Source: an uncultured Eisenbergiella sp.
GTDB taxonomy: Bacteria > Bacillota > Clostridia > Lachnospirales > Lachnospiraceae
Length of the DNA stretch: 9,170 bases
Direction of reading: 5' to 3'
Assembly: GCA_948960675.1 (NCBI GenBank)
Contig: CARDPF010000115.1
Coordinates: 1-9,170, forward strand
In this document: in pieces, positions 1 to 6,617 of the stretch
How the letters are laid out: each line of letters opens with the position of its first letter
Position numbering within the stretch: the first letter of the stretch is position 1
The notes under the pieces: generated by a model
What the model saw: the letters and a program-made list of their open reading frames with translations, nothing else
Told to the model about the DNA's origin: nothing
Databases searched by the model: none
Made by a program: the position numbers and the translations under genes

Positions 1-1890
1 GACTGCCTGTTGTCAATAAATATAACCGCCTTGCCGGAAACAATGCTGGACTGTCTGTCCGAAAACAAATACGCAAAAGCCGGAAACCTAAATAATGCCC
101 TGGGAAAAACCCATTCCCCCCTCGTCGTAACACTGGACGCCGACATGATTCCCCGCCGGGAATTCCTCTTAAAAACCGTCCCCTATTTCTTCCTGCCCAA
201 AATGCTGGAAGAAGACGGGCACTGGCGGATGCGGTCGCAGGAAGAAATTGACGAGGGCTACAGGATAGGATTTGTGCAGACGCCCCAAAGCTTTTACAAT
301 CCGGATCTGTTTCAATTTAATTTTTTTGCGGAAACCAACATTCCAAACGAGCAGGATTATTTCTTCCGGGAAGTCAATGTGGGCCGCAATGCCAGTAACT
401 CCGCCATTTACGCCGGTTCCAACACGGTGATCGCCCGGGAGGCCCTCATGGAGGTAGGGGGAATCCGGACGGGAACCGTCACCGAGGACTTCGCAACGGG
501 AATCGACATACAGGCGGCCGGATACACCACCCTCGCCATCGACACTGTGTTAGCTTTAGGACTTGCGCCAACCGACTTTACCGGACTGCTCAAACAGCGG
601 CAGCGGTGGGGACGCGGCTGTGTGCAGACCGTGCGCAGCCTGAAATTCTGGACCAGTAAGCTGCCTCTTTCGTCTAAGCTCAGTTATGTAAGCTGCCTGT
701 TTTACTGGTGGACTTTCATCCGCCGCTTTATCTACATACTGGCTCCGATTCTGTATACGCTGTTCGGCATCCCGATCGTGCGCTGCTCCCTGCCGGAACT
801 TTTATGCATTTGGCTCCCGTCCTACCTGATCTACAACCATACGCTCAAGCTGCTCTCGGGAAAAACCCGCAACCAGCGTTGGAGCAACATTGTGGACACC
901 ATCATATGTCCTTATATGATCCTGCCCATTCTGTTGGAAACCCTTGGCATGCGCATGCGCAAATTTGCCGTAACCAACAAGGAAAATATCCCGGGAAAAA
1001 GCGCCCGGTTTTGGTATGCGCTCCCCCATCTGGTTCTTCTGGCAGCCGTTGTGCCCGGAATCTTCGTATGCGCCCGGGACATGATCCGCTACCGCAGCCC
1101 CGGAAGCATTGCGGTTTTATACTGGCTGTCCATGAACGGCTATTTCCTGCTCATGTCCGTGCTCTTTATGACAGGGCGGGTCAATTTCCGGAGCGCGCAG
1201 CGGTATAATGCCCAAATCCCTGTCTGTTTTTCTACAGGCGGGCAGCAAACGGAAGCGCTGACCTGCGATATATCGGAAAACGGCTTCTCATTCCTGCTGG
1301 ATTTCCCGGAATATATCCCATTTGCGTCTGCGACCGCCTTTACCGTGCGTGACCCAAAGCTGCGCGCAACCGTCTACGGCAAAGTGGTACATGTGGAACA
1401 GCGGGGGAGCCTGTGGAAATACAGCGTACAACTCGTACCAAAGGAAAATCAGGATTATCTGGAATACCTGCAAATCGTATACGACCGGGAGCCCTCCTTG
1501 GCAACCGCAATCCGGACCACTGCATGGAAGGATTTATCCATATTTACGAAAAAGAAGGCGTCCATTGCGCAATCTGCCAACCGGCGGCTGCCCCGCATTT
1601 TGCTGTCCTGCGACCTGCAGACCACAGCGGGGGAGCCGGTAACAGTATTGGATTTCAACTATCAGTACATAACGGCCATGGGCCCGGGATGTAAGGATTG
1701 CTTTCAACTCCGGTTTGCCCCTGCCGTCATTTTGCAGTTGGAAAAGGATTTGGAACACACAGAACGCGAAAATCTCTATCTCGTAACCAACTGGGAATCC
1801 ATGGCAGGCAGTCCGGATTTACGGCACGCTTTACAAAAAATTTTAAGGAGGGGGGAACCTGCATATGAGAAAGACCAAATCCCGGCGTAA
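1..1890 (+). CDS. Cellulose-synthase-like GT2 glycosyltransferase with C-terminal PilZ domain (5' end missing)
   Basis: The frame is open from base 1, so the true start, N-terminal membrane helices and first catalytic aspartate lie upstream; the TTG at 10 is not a credible start. Residue numbers count from that TTG. Processive GT2 landmarks appear in order: AKAGNLNNAL, the DAD metal/UDP motif (D43-D45), TED with the catalytic base (T158-D160) and QRQRW (Q196-W200), the QxxRW acceptor motif of cellulose synthases. Several hydrophobic segments follow (about 225-390). A PilZ domain has RSAQR (R394-R398) and DISENG (D420-G425), the two c-di-GMP signatures. The protein should sit in the membrane, extend a beta-glucan from UDP-sugar and export it, activated by c-di-GMP (family knowledge). 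The last ~140 residues hold a second PilZ-like segment. The next gene, a GH5 cellulase, overlaps by 26 bp. Cellulose as product is inferred; another beta-linked glycan is possible. Confidence 0.9.
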   Translation, partial: DCLLSINITALPETMLDCLSENKYAKAGNLNNALGKTHSPLVVTLDADMIPRREFLLKTVPYFFLPKMLEEDGHWRMRSQEEIDEGYRIGFVQTPQSFYNPDLFQFNFFAETNIPNEQDYFFREVNVGRNASNSAIYAGSNTVIAREALMEVGGIRTGTVTEDFATGIDIQAAGYTTLAIDTVLALGLAPTDFTGLLKQRQRWGRGCVQTVRSLKFWTSKLPLSSKLSYVSCLFYWWTFIRRFIYILAPILYTLFGIPIVRCSLPELLCIWLPSYLIYNHTLKLLSGKTRNQRWSNIVDTIICPYMILPILLETLGMRMRKFAVTNKENIPGKSARFWYALPHLVLLAAVVPGIFVCARDMIRYRSPGSIAVLYWLSMNGYFLLMSVLFMTGRVNFRSAQRYNAQIPVCFSTGGQQTEALTCDISENGFSFLLDFPEYIPFASATAFTVRDPKLRATVYGKVVHVEQRGSLWKYSVQLVPKENQDYLEYLQIVYDREPSLATAIRTTAWKDLSIFTKKKASIAQSANRRLPRILLSCDLQTTAGEPVTVLDFNYQYITAMGPGCKDCFQLRFAPAVILQLEKDLEHTERENLYLVTNWESMAGSPDLRHALQKILRRGEPAYEKDQIPA

Positions 1891-2878
1891 GGCAATCTTT
1901 TTGCTGGCCCTCCCTACCCTGCTGCTATGCGCCATGGCCTGCGCGGCAAAAGGAGCCGCCCTGGGGCAGGGAAACGGGGTATCCAGTCACGGGAAATTAT
2001 CCGTGCAGGGAACCAAGCTGTGCGCACAGGACAATACCGCCGTTGTTTTGCGCGGAATGAGCAGCCACGGGCTGACATGGTTTCCGGAATATACCAACTA
2101 TGCGGCGTTTCGTACCCTGCAAAATTACGGGGCAAACGTGGTCCGTCTTGCCGTGTATACGGTACAGAATGACGGCTATTTGGAGGAACCAAAACTCAAT
2201 CGGAAGCTTTTATATGCCGCAATCGAAAACGCTTTGGCCGCAGACCTGTACGTCATCGTGGACTGGCATGTGCTGCAGGATGAAAACCCGCTAAGGCATA
2301 TGGACAAGGCAAAGGAGTTTTTTGCGGATGTCGCACAGCGATACGGCCCAAACGACGCTATCCTGTATGAGATATGCAATGAGCCAAACGGCGAAACGAC
2401 CTATGAGGATATCCAAAAATATGCCCTGGAAGTGATACCGGTGATCCAAACATACGCCCCCGGCGCAGTCATTTTGGTGGGAACCCCAAAATTCTGCACG
2501 ACCTTGGAGGATGTGATCGAAAGCCCCCTTCCCTATGATAACGTGATGTATACCTATCATTACTACTCCGACGTATCCGACTGCCGCTATGCCCGCAGCC
2601 AAATCACCCGGGCGCTGCACCATGGCATCCCGGTGTTTGTCAGCGAATGGGGGTATAAAGCCGAAAGCCAGACCCTGGAAAAGGATACGCAGGATTTGGA
2701 TGCTTTTATGGACTTTTTGGGGGAACAGGAGATCAGCTGGGTCAATTGGGCCCTATCCAACAAAAATGAAAGCTATTCTTTCATCTCAGACAAGACCACC
2801 GTCCTGTCCGGCTGGACCCCCCAACAGCTGACCCCTTCCGGCAAATACGTGATTTCCCGGCTGCAGGCGGAACCGTAA
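1865..2878 (+). CDS. Secreted GH5 endo-beta-1,4-glucanase (cellulase)
   Basis: A 337-residue protein with a basic N-terminus (RKTKSRRK) and hydrophobic stretch to about residue 32, so it is exported. AMAC at 23-26 is only a weak lipobox, so lipoprotein anchoring is uncertain. The body matches glycoside hydrolase family 5, close to the Bacillus-type endoglucanases: LRGMSSHGL (62-70), NVVRLAVYT (91-99), VIVDWHVL (130-137), YEICNEPNG (168-176) with acid/base E173, HYY (232-234) and VSEWG (259-263) with nucleophile E261; WVNWALSNKNES follows. Both catalytic glutamates are present, so it should be active. The start has AGGAGG at 1846-1851 and lies inside the end of the synthase gene, giving translational coupling. 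GH5 or GH8 hydrolases regularly accompany bacterial cellulose synthases and trim or release the polymer during export, so a biosynthetic role is likelier than foraging. No carbohydrate-binding module or dockerin is visible. Confidence 0.93.
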   Translation: MRKTKSRRKAIFLLALPTLLLCAMACAAKGAALGQGNGVSSHGKLSVQGTKLCAQDNTAVVLRGMSSHGLTWFPEYTNYAAFRTLQNYGANVVRLAVYTVQNDGYLEEPKLNRKLLYAAIENALAADLYVIVDWHVLQDENPLRHMDKAKEFFADVAQRYGPNDAILYEICNEPNGETTYEDIQKYALEVIPVIQTYAPGAVILVGTPKFCTTLEDVIESPLPYDNVMYTYHYYSDVSDCRYARSQITRALHHGIPVFVSEWGYKAESQTLEKDTQDLDAFMDFLGEQEISWVNWALSNKNESYSFISDKTTVLSGWTPQQLTPSGKYVISRLQAEP

Positions 2879-2906
2879 AAAAATACGCCATTTTATTGCC
2901 GGTTCC
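2869..2906 (+). terminator. Possible terminator hairpin across the cellulase stop codon
   Basis: GGAACCG (2869-2875) and CGGTTCC (2900-2906) are perfect complements. Inside them AAAAT (2880-2884) can pair with ATTTT (2890-2894). The stop codon TAA (2876-2878) lies within the structure. The following bases, CCTTTCTTTCCCC, are pyrimidine-rich but not a clean T run, so this may be a weak terminator or a 3'-end stabilising hairpin. Confidence 0.35.
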
Positions 2907-2949
2907 CTTTCTTTCCCCGCTCCCCCATCTGGACTGCTTAAAATAACAT

Positions 2950-2977
2950 AAAATGGCACTTTTTATCATGCCACTTT
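2950..2977. promoter_or_regulatory. Inverted repeat TGGCA-N10-TGCCA, possible operator
   Basis: TGGCA (2954-2958) and TGCCA (2969-2973) are exact complements. Beyond one A/C mismatch the symmetry extends to AAA (2950-2952) and TTT (2975-2977). It ends about 5 bases before the putative -10 box of the vitamin-transport genes and covers the -35 zone, where a repressor would sit. It could also form a weak hairpin after the cellulase gene. No regulator is identified. Confidence 0.35.
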
Positions 2978-2987
2978 TGTGTATACT
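2959..2987 (+). promoter_or_regulatory. Putative promoter of the ECF S component-kinase pair
   Basis: TATACT at 2982-2987 is a good -10 match and is preceded directly by TGTG, resembling the TRTG element of Gram-positive promoters. The -35 region is poor (a T-rich stretch around 2959-2966), as is common when an extended -10 is used. Transcription would start near 2994 and leave a leader of about 130 nt. No better candidate lies between the cellulase and position 3125. Confidence 0.45.
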
Positions 2988-2993
2988 TAGATA

Positions 2994-3124
2994 ACAAGCG
3001 ATGCCGCTCTTAAAGGGCCCGTACCCATGCAGGCGGCACGCCGGGTTTTATGTACCTGTGCGGCTTACATAAAATCCCGTCTTTTGGCACAGGCATAACC
3101 GGTAAAGGAAGAGGCCGCACAGAA
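2994..3124 (+). promoter_or_regulatory. Structured 5' leader, candidate riboswitch-like element
   Basis: Three pairings can be read directly. Stem A is TGCCGC (3002-3007) with GCGGCA (3033-3038). Stem B is a 12-bp hairpin, 3043-3054 with 3066-3078, with one bulged T (3075) and an 11-nt loop (3055-3065). The loop's CCTGTGC (3055-3061) pairs perfectly with GCACAGG (3087-3093), while the overlapping CTGTGCGGC (3056-3064) pairs perfectly with GCCGCACAG (3114-3122). The second partner begins at the last G of the ribosome binding site and ends 2 nt before the start codon, so the two pairings are mutually exclusive and the second would hide the start. No T run follows, which suggests translational rather than transcriptional control. 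It does not match the TPP, SAM, cobalamin, FMN, THF or preQ1-I consensus as I know them. Ligand unknown; a B6 vitamer is a guess from the downstream genes. Confidence 0.5.
3104..3114 (+). promoter_or_regulatory. Ribosome binding site deciding the S-component start
   Basis: AAAGGAAGAGG lies 10 nt before ATG 3125. Its last G begins the 9-nt segment (3114-3122) that can pair with the upstream hairpin loop, so access to this site may be switched by the leader structure. Confidence 0.6.
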
Positions 3125-3733
3125 ATGGGGAAAATGATGAAAAATGAAAAAATGCAAAAACTAGTCATGACAGGCGTATTTGCCGCACTTTCTTATGTGG
3201 TCTTTACTTTTTTACAGTTCAAAATCCCGCTTCCGGGCGGGGACGCCACCTCCATCCATTTGGGTAACGCCGTCTGCGTGCTGGGCGCCCTGATCCTGGG
3301 GGGGCCCTTGGGCGGTATCGGAGGCGCGCTGGGCATGACCATCGGCGACCTTTTGGATCCCATCTACGTCATCTATGCGCCCAAAACCTTCCTGCTCAAA
3401 CTCTGCATCGGCCTGATCACCGGCTTTGTGGCCCACAACCTCGGCCGCATCACGCACAAAACCGACCGCAGGGAAATTGCCAAATGGGTCACCGGCGCAG
3501 CCGTATGCGGCCTGCTTTTCAACGTCGTCTTTGATCCTTTGGTCGGCTATTTTTATAAACTCTACATCATCGGAAAGCCTGCCGCCGAAATCACGCTGGC
3601 CTGGAACATCGCCTCCACCGGCATCAACGCCGCCACCTCCACTATCGTAGCGGTTTTGGTATATCTGGCGCTGCTTCCCGCCCTGAAGAAATCCGGCCTT
3701 TTCTTCACCATCGGAGGAAAAAAGCAGTCATGA
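3125..3733 (+). CDS. ECF transporter S component, probable vitamin B6 (pyridoxine-type) uptake
   Basis: A small hydrophobic protein, 202 residues from the ATG at 3125, with five or six membrane helices and no ATPase motif. The first helix carries an AALSYV-type alanine motif, the kind S components use to dock on EcfT. IHLGNAVCVLGALILGG, a GIGGALGMTIGDLLDP segment and an APKTFLLK stretch are typical of the ECF-ribofla_trS-like family (PF07155). It would capture the substrate and rely on an EcfAA'T module encoded elsewhere. The 4-bp overlap with a pyridoxamine kinase gene argues for a B6 vitamer; riboflavin is the main alternative. An in-frame ATG at 3050 lies inside a strong RNA hairpin without a ribosome binding site and adds 25 non-hydrophobic residues, so I reject it. 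GGAAGAGG at 3107-3114 supports 3125; ATGs at 3134 and 3137 remain possible. Confidence 0.85.
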   Translation: MGKMMKNEKMQKLVMTGVFAALSYVVFTFLQFKIPLPGGDATSIHLGNAVCVLGALILGGPLGGIGGALGMTIGDLLDPIYVIYAPKTFLLKLCIGLITGFVAHNLGRITHKTDRREIAKWVTGAAVCGLLFNVVFDPLVGYFYKLYIIGKPAAEITLAWNIASTGINAATSTIVAVLVYLALLPALKKSGLFFTIGGKKQS

Positions 3734-4650
3734 AGTACCAAATCCCCCCAAAAATTGCCGTCATCAACAGCTTTGCAGGATACGGGCGCTGCTCCATGAC
3801 GGAGGCGCTGCCCATCATCAGCGCCATGCGGGTGCAGGCCTGTCCGGTTCCCACTGCCATCTTTTCCAACCATACCGGCTTTTCCTCCCACTTCGGCATG
3901 GATTTCACCGAGCAGCTTGAGGAGTATCTGGCCCAATGGACCCGGCTGGGCATTGCCTTTGACGGCATCTACTGCGGATTTTTAGGGCAGGAAGGACAGG
4001 TTTTGCCCATCGCCTCCTTCATTTTGGAGCAGAGAAAAAAAGGCTGCCCCATCGTTGTCATAGATCCCGTGATGGGCGACCACGGCAAAACCTACAAAAC
4101 GGTCACTCCTGCCCACTGCAGGGCGCTCAAAGACCTTGTGGCGCTGGCAGACATTGTCACCCCTAACCTGACGGAAGCCTGCCTGCTTACCCAAACACCC
4201 TACCGGGACGCAAACCTATGGGAGGCGGACGACCTGCAAAAGCTTTGTGCATCCCTGCATGCCATGGGGCCCAAAAAAATCGCCGTCACCGGACTGCAGG
4301 GCAGTTTTGGTGACGGCGGGCCCGAAAGCTTTCTCAATTTTATCTCACAGCAGTCCCCAAGCGGCGGGCCGCCCAAAACCGCCTGCCTCCATACGCCAAG
4401 CGCAGGCCCCTCCCGCCACGGTACCGGGGACATTTTCGCCTCCATCCTCGCGGCGGATGCCGTCCGCCAAAGGGATTTTTATACCTCCGTCCAAAAGGCG
4501 GCCGGCTTTCTCCATACCTGCATCCAGGCCTCCAATGCCTTAAAAATTCCCGAAAAGGACGGCGTCTGCTTTGAAAACTTCCTGCACATGCTGGAAGATG
4601 CCCCAAACACGCCCCTCACTCCTGCATCATGTTCTCATACCCGTGAATAA
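3730..4650 (+). CDS. Pyridoxamine/pyridoxal kinase (PdxK/PdxY-like, ribokinase superfamily)
   Basis: The enzyme phosphorylates pyridoxal, pyridoxamine or pyridoxine with ATP to the 5'-phosphate forms, the salvage route to PLP, in the cytosol. The 306 residues carry the family landmarks: INSFAGYGRCS (12-22) substrate end, VIDPVMGDHGKTY (110-122), TPNLTEACLLT (144-154) and HGTGD (230-234) with catalytic base D234 and the anion-hole glycines. The length is slightly above the usual ~280 because of a proline- and glycine-rich insert (about 208-228) and a short tail. The start codon overlaps the S-component stop as ATGA (3730-3733), so the two are co-translated. Uptake plus kinase fits metabolic trapping of the vitamin. 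ThiD (hydroxymethylpyrimidine kinase) is a relative, but the GDHGKTY signature and the order of motifs favour PdxK/PdxY. Confidence 0.92.
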   Translation: MKYQIPPKIAVINSFAGYGRCSMTEALPIISAMRVQACPVPTAIFSNHTGFSSHFGMDFTEQLEEYLAQWTRLGIAFDGIYCGFLGQEGQVLPIASFILEQRKKGCPIVVIDPVMGDHGKTYKTVTPAHCRALKDLVALADIVTPNLTEACLLTQTPYRDANLWEADDLQKLCASLHAMGPKKIAVTGLQGSFGDGGPESFLNFISQQSPSGGPPKTACLHTPSAGPSRHGTGDIFASILAADAVRQRDFYTSVQKAAGFLHTCIQASNALKIPEKDGVCFENFLHMLEDAPNTPLTPASCSHTRE

Positions 4651-4656
4651 TACCCC

Positions 4657-4674
4657 CTACTCCTACTACTCCTA
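4657..4674. repeat. Perfect 9-bp tandem duplication between convergent genes
   Basis: CTACTCCTA occurs twice back to back (4657-4665 and 4666-4674), followed by further CTC repeats. The second copy contains the stop codon of the minus-strand response regulator. Read on the minus strand this gives several in-frame TAG codons. It fills nearly all of the 21-nt gap between two convergent genes; no terminator hairpin is visible there. Confidence 0.7.
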
Positions 4675-5376
4675 CTCCTCCTCAGCCTCCATGCGGTAGC
4701 CAACGCCTACCTCGGTATGAATATAGTGGGGTTCTGCAGGGTTTTTCTCCAGCTTGCGGCGTATATTGGCCATGTTTACCCGCAGGATACGGTTATTATC
4801 GTCCATGTAGGGTCCCCAGACATGGGAAATGATAGCGTCGTAAGTCATCACCTGCCCGGCGTTGCGGGCCAGCAGGGCGACAATCTTATACTCCACCTGC
4901 GTCAGGTGCACCTCCGTGCCGCCGGCCCTTACGGATCGCTTTCCGAAATCAATTTGGAGTCCCCCCGTTACGAACACCTCGGACGGCGCGCCCATTCCAG
5001 CCAAAATCGCCCCGTGCCGCATCGCCGTACGGATACGCGCCATCATTTCCGAAACCCCAAAAGGCTTCGTAATATAATCATCCGCACCCAAATCCAGCGC
5101 TTCCACTTTCTCTTTTTCCCTGCTTCGGGCCGAGATCACAATAATGGGAAGCATGGACCAGACACGCACACTCCGTATCACTTCCATACCGTCCATATCC
5201 GGCAGCCCCAAATCCAGCAAAATCACATCCGGGCACAGGGAAGCCGCCAGTTCCATCCCCTCCCTGGCCGTTTTGGTACAGACCGCCTTGAATTTTTGTG
5301 CCCGCAGGCTGGTCGCAATAAAATCGCTGATATTGTTTTCGTCTTCGATAATCAGAATCGTACCGTTGGTCTGCAT
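4672..5376 (-). CDS. kdpE: OmpR-family response regulator, KdpE-like
   Basis: A 234-residue two-domain regulator. The receiver domain (about 6-118) has the acidic pocket E11-D12, phospho-acceptor D55 in LLDLGLPD, S82 and K104 in TKPF; all catalytic positions are intact. A linker leads to an OmpR/PhoB winged helix (about 135-232) with LTQVEYKIVALLARNAG, an RVNMANIRRKLE recognition region and a terminal VGVGYRM wing. It should bind DNA when phosphorylated by the kinase encoded just upstream. GAGG at 5382-5385, 5 nt before the ATG, sets the start. It is the last gene of the minus-strand operon and ends 21 bp from the convergent kinase gene. The sequence is most like KdpE (the RSREKEKVEALDLGADDYITKPFG stretch), but no kdpFABC genes are nearby, so its target promoter is unknown and the symbol records similarity only. 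Confidence 0.92.
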   Translation of the reverse strand: MQTNGTILIIEDENNISDFIATSLRAQKFKAVCTKTAREGMELAASLCPDVILLDLGLPDMDGMEVIRSVRVWSMLPIIVISARSREKEKVEALDLGADDYITKPFGVSEMMARIRTAMRHGAILAGMGAPSEVFVTGGLQIDFGKRSVRAGGTEVHLTQVEYKIVALLARNAGQVMTYDAIISHVWGPYMDDNNRILRVNMANIRRKLEKNPAEPHYIHTEVGVGYRMEAEEE

Positions 5377-5423
5377 ACTTACCTCATATCACTCTTTATT
5401 CCTACCTGTTTTCCTGCCATCCA

Positions 5424-6617
5424 TTATTCCATCGGAAGCGCAAAGGAAAGCACCGCGCCGTTTTCATGGTTTTGCGCCCAAATTCGCCCGCCATGGGCGG
5501 CAATGATCGTCTTGCAGATGGACAGGCCGATTCCCATCCCCCGGTAGCTGTCCGATTCCCGGCTGCCTGTCTGGGATTCCCCGTCAAAAATGGCTTCCAG
5601 ACGGTCCGGCGCAATCCCCGGCCCGTAATCCTTTACGGAAAAAATAACCTCGCCTTCGCCGATATCAATGTACAATTCAATATCCTTTCCCGAATCCGCA
5701 TGAAAATATGCATTCTCCGCCAGATTCATCAGTACCTGTTCAATCAGCATGGCATCCATGGGAATCATCACAAATTCATCCGGCAGCCGGACCTGTGCCT
5801 GCGCGTCCGGAATTCTCTTTTTGAACCTGCGCACGGACTCCAAAAGAACCTCCTCCACAGGCTCCACTGATTTGTTGACGCGCATGTTTCCCTCCTGAAT
5901 CCGGGTGACGGTGAGCAGGTTTTCCACCATGTTGAGCAGCCAGTTGGCATCCTCCCGGATATGCCCTACCATATTCCGCTTCTTTTCTTCCGACAAAACT
6001 TCCCCGTTCTCCAGATAGGAACTGCTGGCCCCTATAATTCCGGTCAGGGGAGTCCGAAGGTCATGGGAAACGGCACGCAAAAGATTGGCACGCATCTTCT
6101 CCTTGTCCGCCTCCATCAGCTTCTTCTCCTGCTGCGCCAGCATCCGGGACTGTTCCTTGGTATAGGAAGTAACCGCGCTGACCGCCACCGCAATCACCAT
6201 CATGCAAAAAAAAGTAAGGGGATATCCCTCGCGCCCGAAATCAAACTGAAAATAGGGCTCCGTAAACAAATAGTTTACGCAGCCCACACTGACTATGGCG
6301 GACACAATGCCCGGTACATACCCTTGCGTAAAGCGCGGAATGAAAATCAAGGCAATCGTGTAAAACATAATGATATTGACCGTCCCGGCAGATAGTCTGT
6401 GGTACATCCATGCCACGGCGGTCACACCGGCCAGTATCGCCGCCGTGACCAGGGTGTTCTTCCATGTGATCTCCCACTTTTTCAGCCAATAGGCCCGCTG
6501 CCTGTATCCCTCCCGCATCCTTACCCAGGGTGCAAAAAACAGGTTTCCCAAACGTTTTCCCCCATTCCCGGTCTGCTTTTTCGCCTCCCGGCCAAGCGGC
6601 CTGTCTTCAGTCCACAA
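5424..6617 (-). CDS. Short KdpD-like sensor histidine kinase (DUF4118 membrane domain)
   Basis: The 397-residue protein has four membrane helices (about 54-75, 80-95, 101-118 and 133-153) with the arrangement of the KdpD DUF4118 domain. A coiled-coil-like linker follows, then HisKA with phospho-acceptor H185 in SHDLRTPLTGI, and HATPase with N-box NLAEN (298-302), G1 DYGPG (330-334) and G2 GMGIGL (360-365). The large N-terminal KdpD sensor and Usp-like domains of full KdpD (about 900 residues) are absent, so the signal is unlikely to be read as in E. coli. The response regulator follows 47 nt downstream. The longest frame starts at TTG 6617, overlapping pspC by 11 bp, which would couple translation to that gene. 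The first ATG is at residue 34 (6518), still before helix 1, so the start is uncertain. Confidence 0.9.
   Translation of the reverse strand: MWTEDRPLGREAKKQTGNGGKRLGNLFFAPWVRMREGYRQRAYWLKKWEITWKNTLVTAAILAGVTAVAWMYHRLSAGTVNIIMFYTIALIFIPRFTQGYVPGIVSAIVSVGCVNYLFTEPYFQFDFGREGYPLTFFCMMVIAVAVSAVTSYTKEQSRMLAQQEKKLMEADKEKMRANLLRAVSHDLRTPLTGIIGASSSYLENGEVLSEEKKRNMVGHIREDANWLLNMVENLLTVTRIQEGNMRVNKSVEPVEEVLLESVRRFKKRIPDAQAQVRLPDEFVMIPMDAMLIEQVLMNLAENAYFHADSGKDIELYIDIGEGEVIFSVKDYGPGIAPDRLEAIFDGESQTGSRESDSYRGMGIGLSICKTIIAAHGGRIWAQNHENGAVLSFALPME

Noticed and set aside
10..12. TTG as the true start of the glycosyltransferase
   Set aside because: The frame is open to base 1, and the family needs N-terminal helices and a first catalytic aspartate before AKAGN, so the gene begins outside the window.
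708..1208. Long +3-frame reading frame inside the glycosyltransferase gene
   Set aside because: It overlaps a clearly conserved gene in another frame, and its protein is rich in H, P and R in the manner of a frame shadow with no recognisable domain.
2990..3124. Leader as a TPP, cobalamin, FMN, SAM, THF or T-box element
   Set aside because: The conserved core strings of those classes are not found in the stretch, and there is no terminator with a T run. A preQ1-II resemblance (ATAACCG then AAAGGA) is short and probably chance, but a covariance search should decide.
4717..5547. 276-codon plus-strand frame opposite the response regulator and kinase
   Set aside because: It is antisense to two genes with intact motifs; the translation is H/R/P-rich and unlike any known family. 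GC-rich antisense frames of this length are expected by chance.
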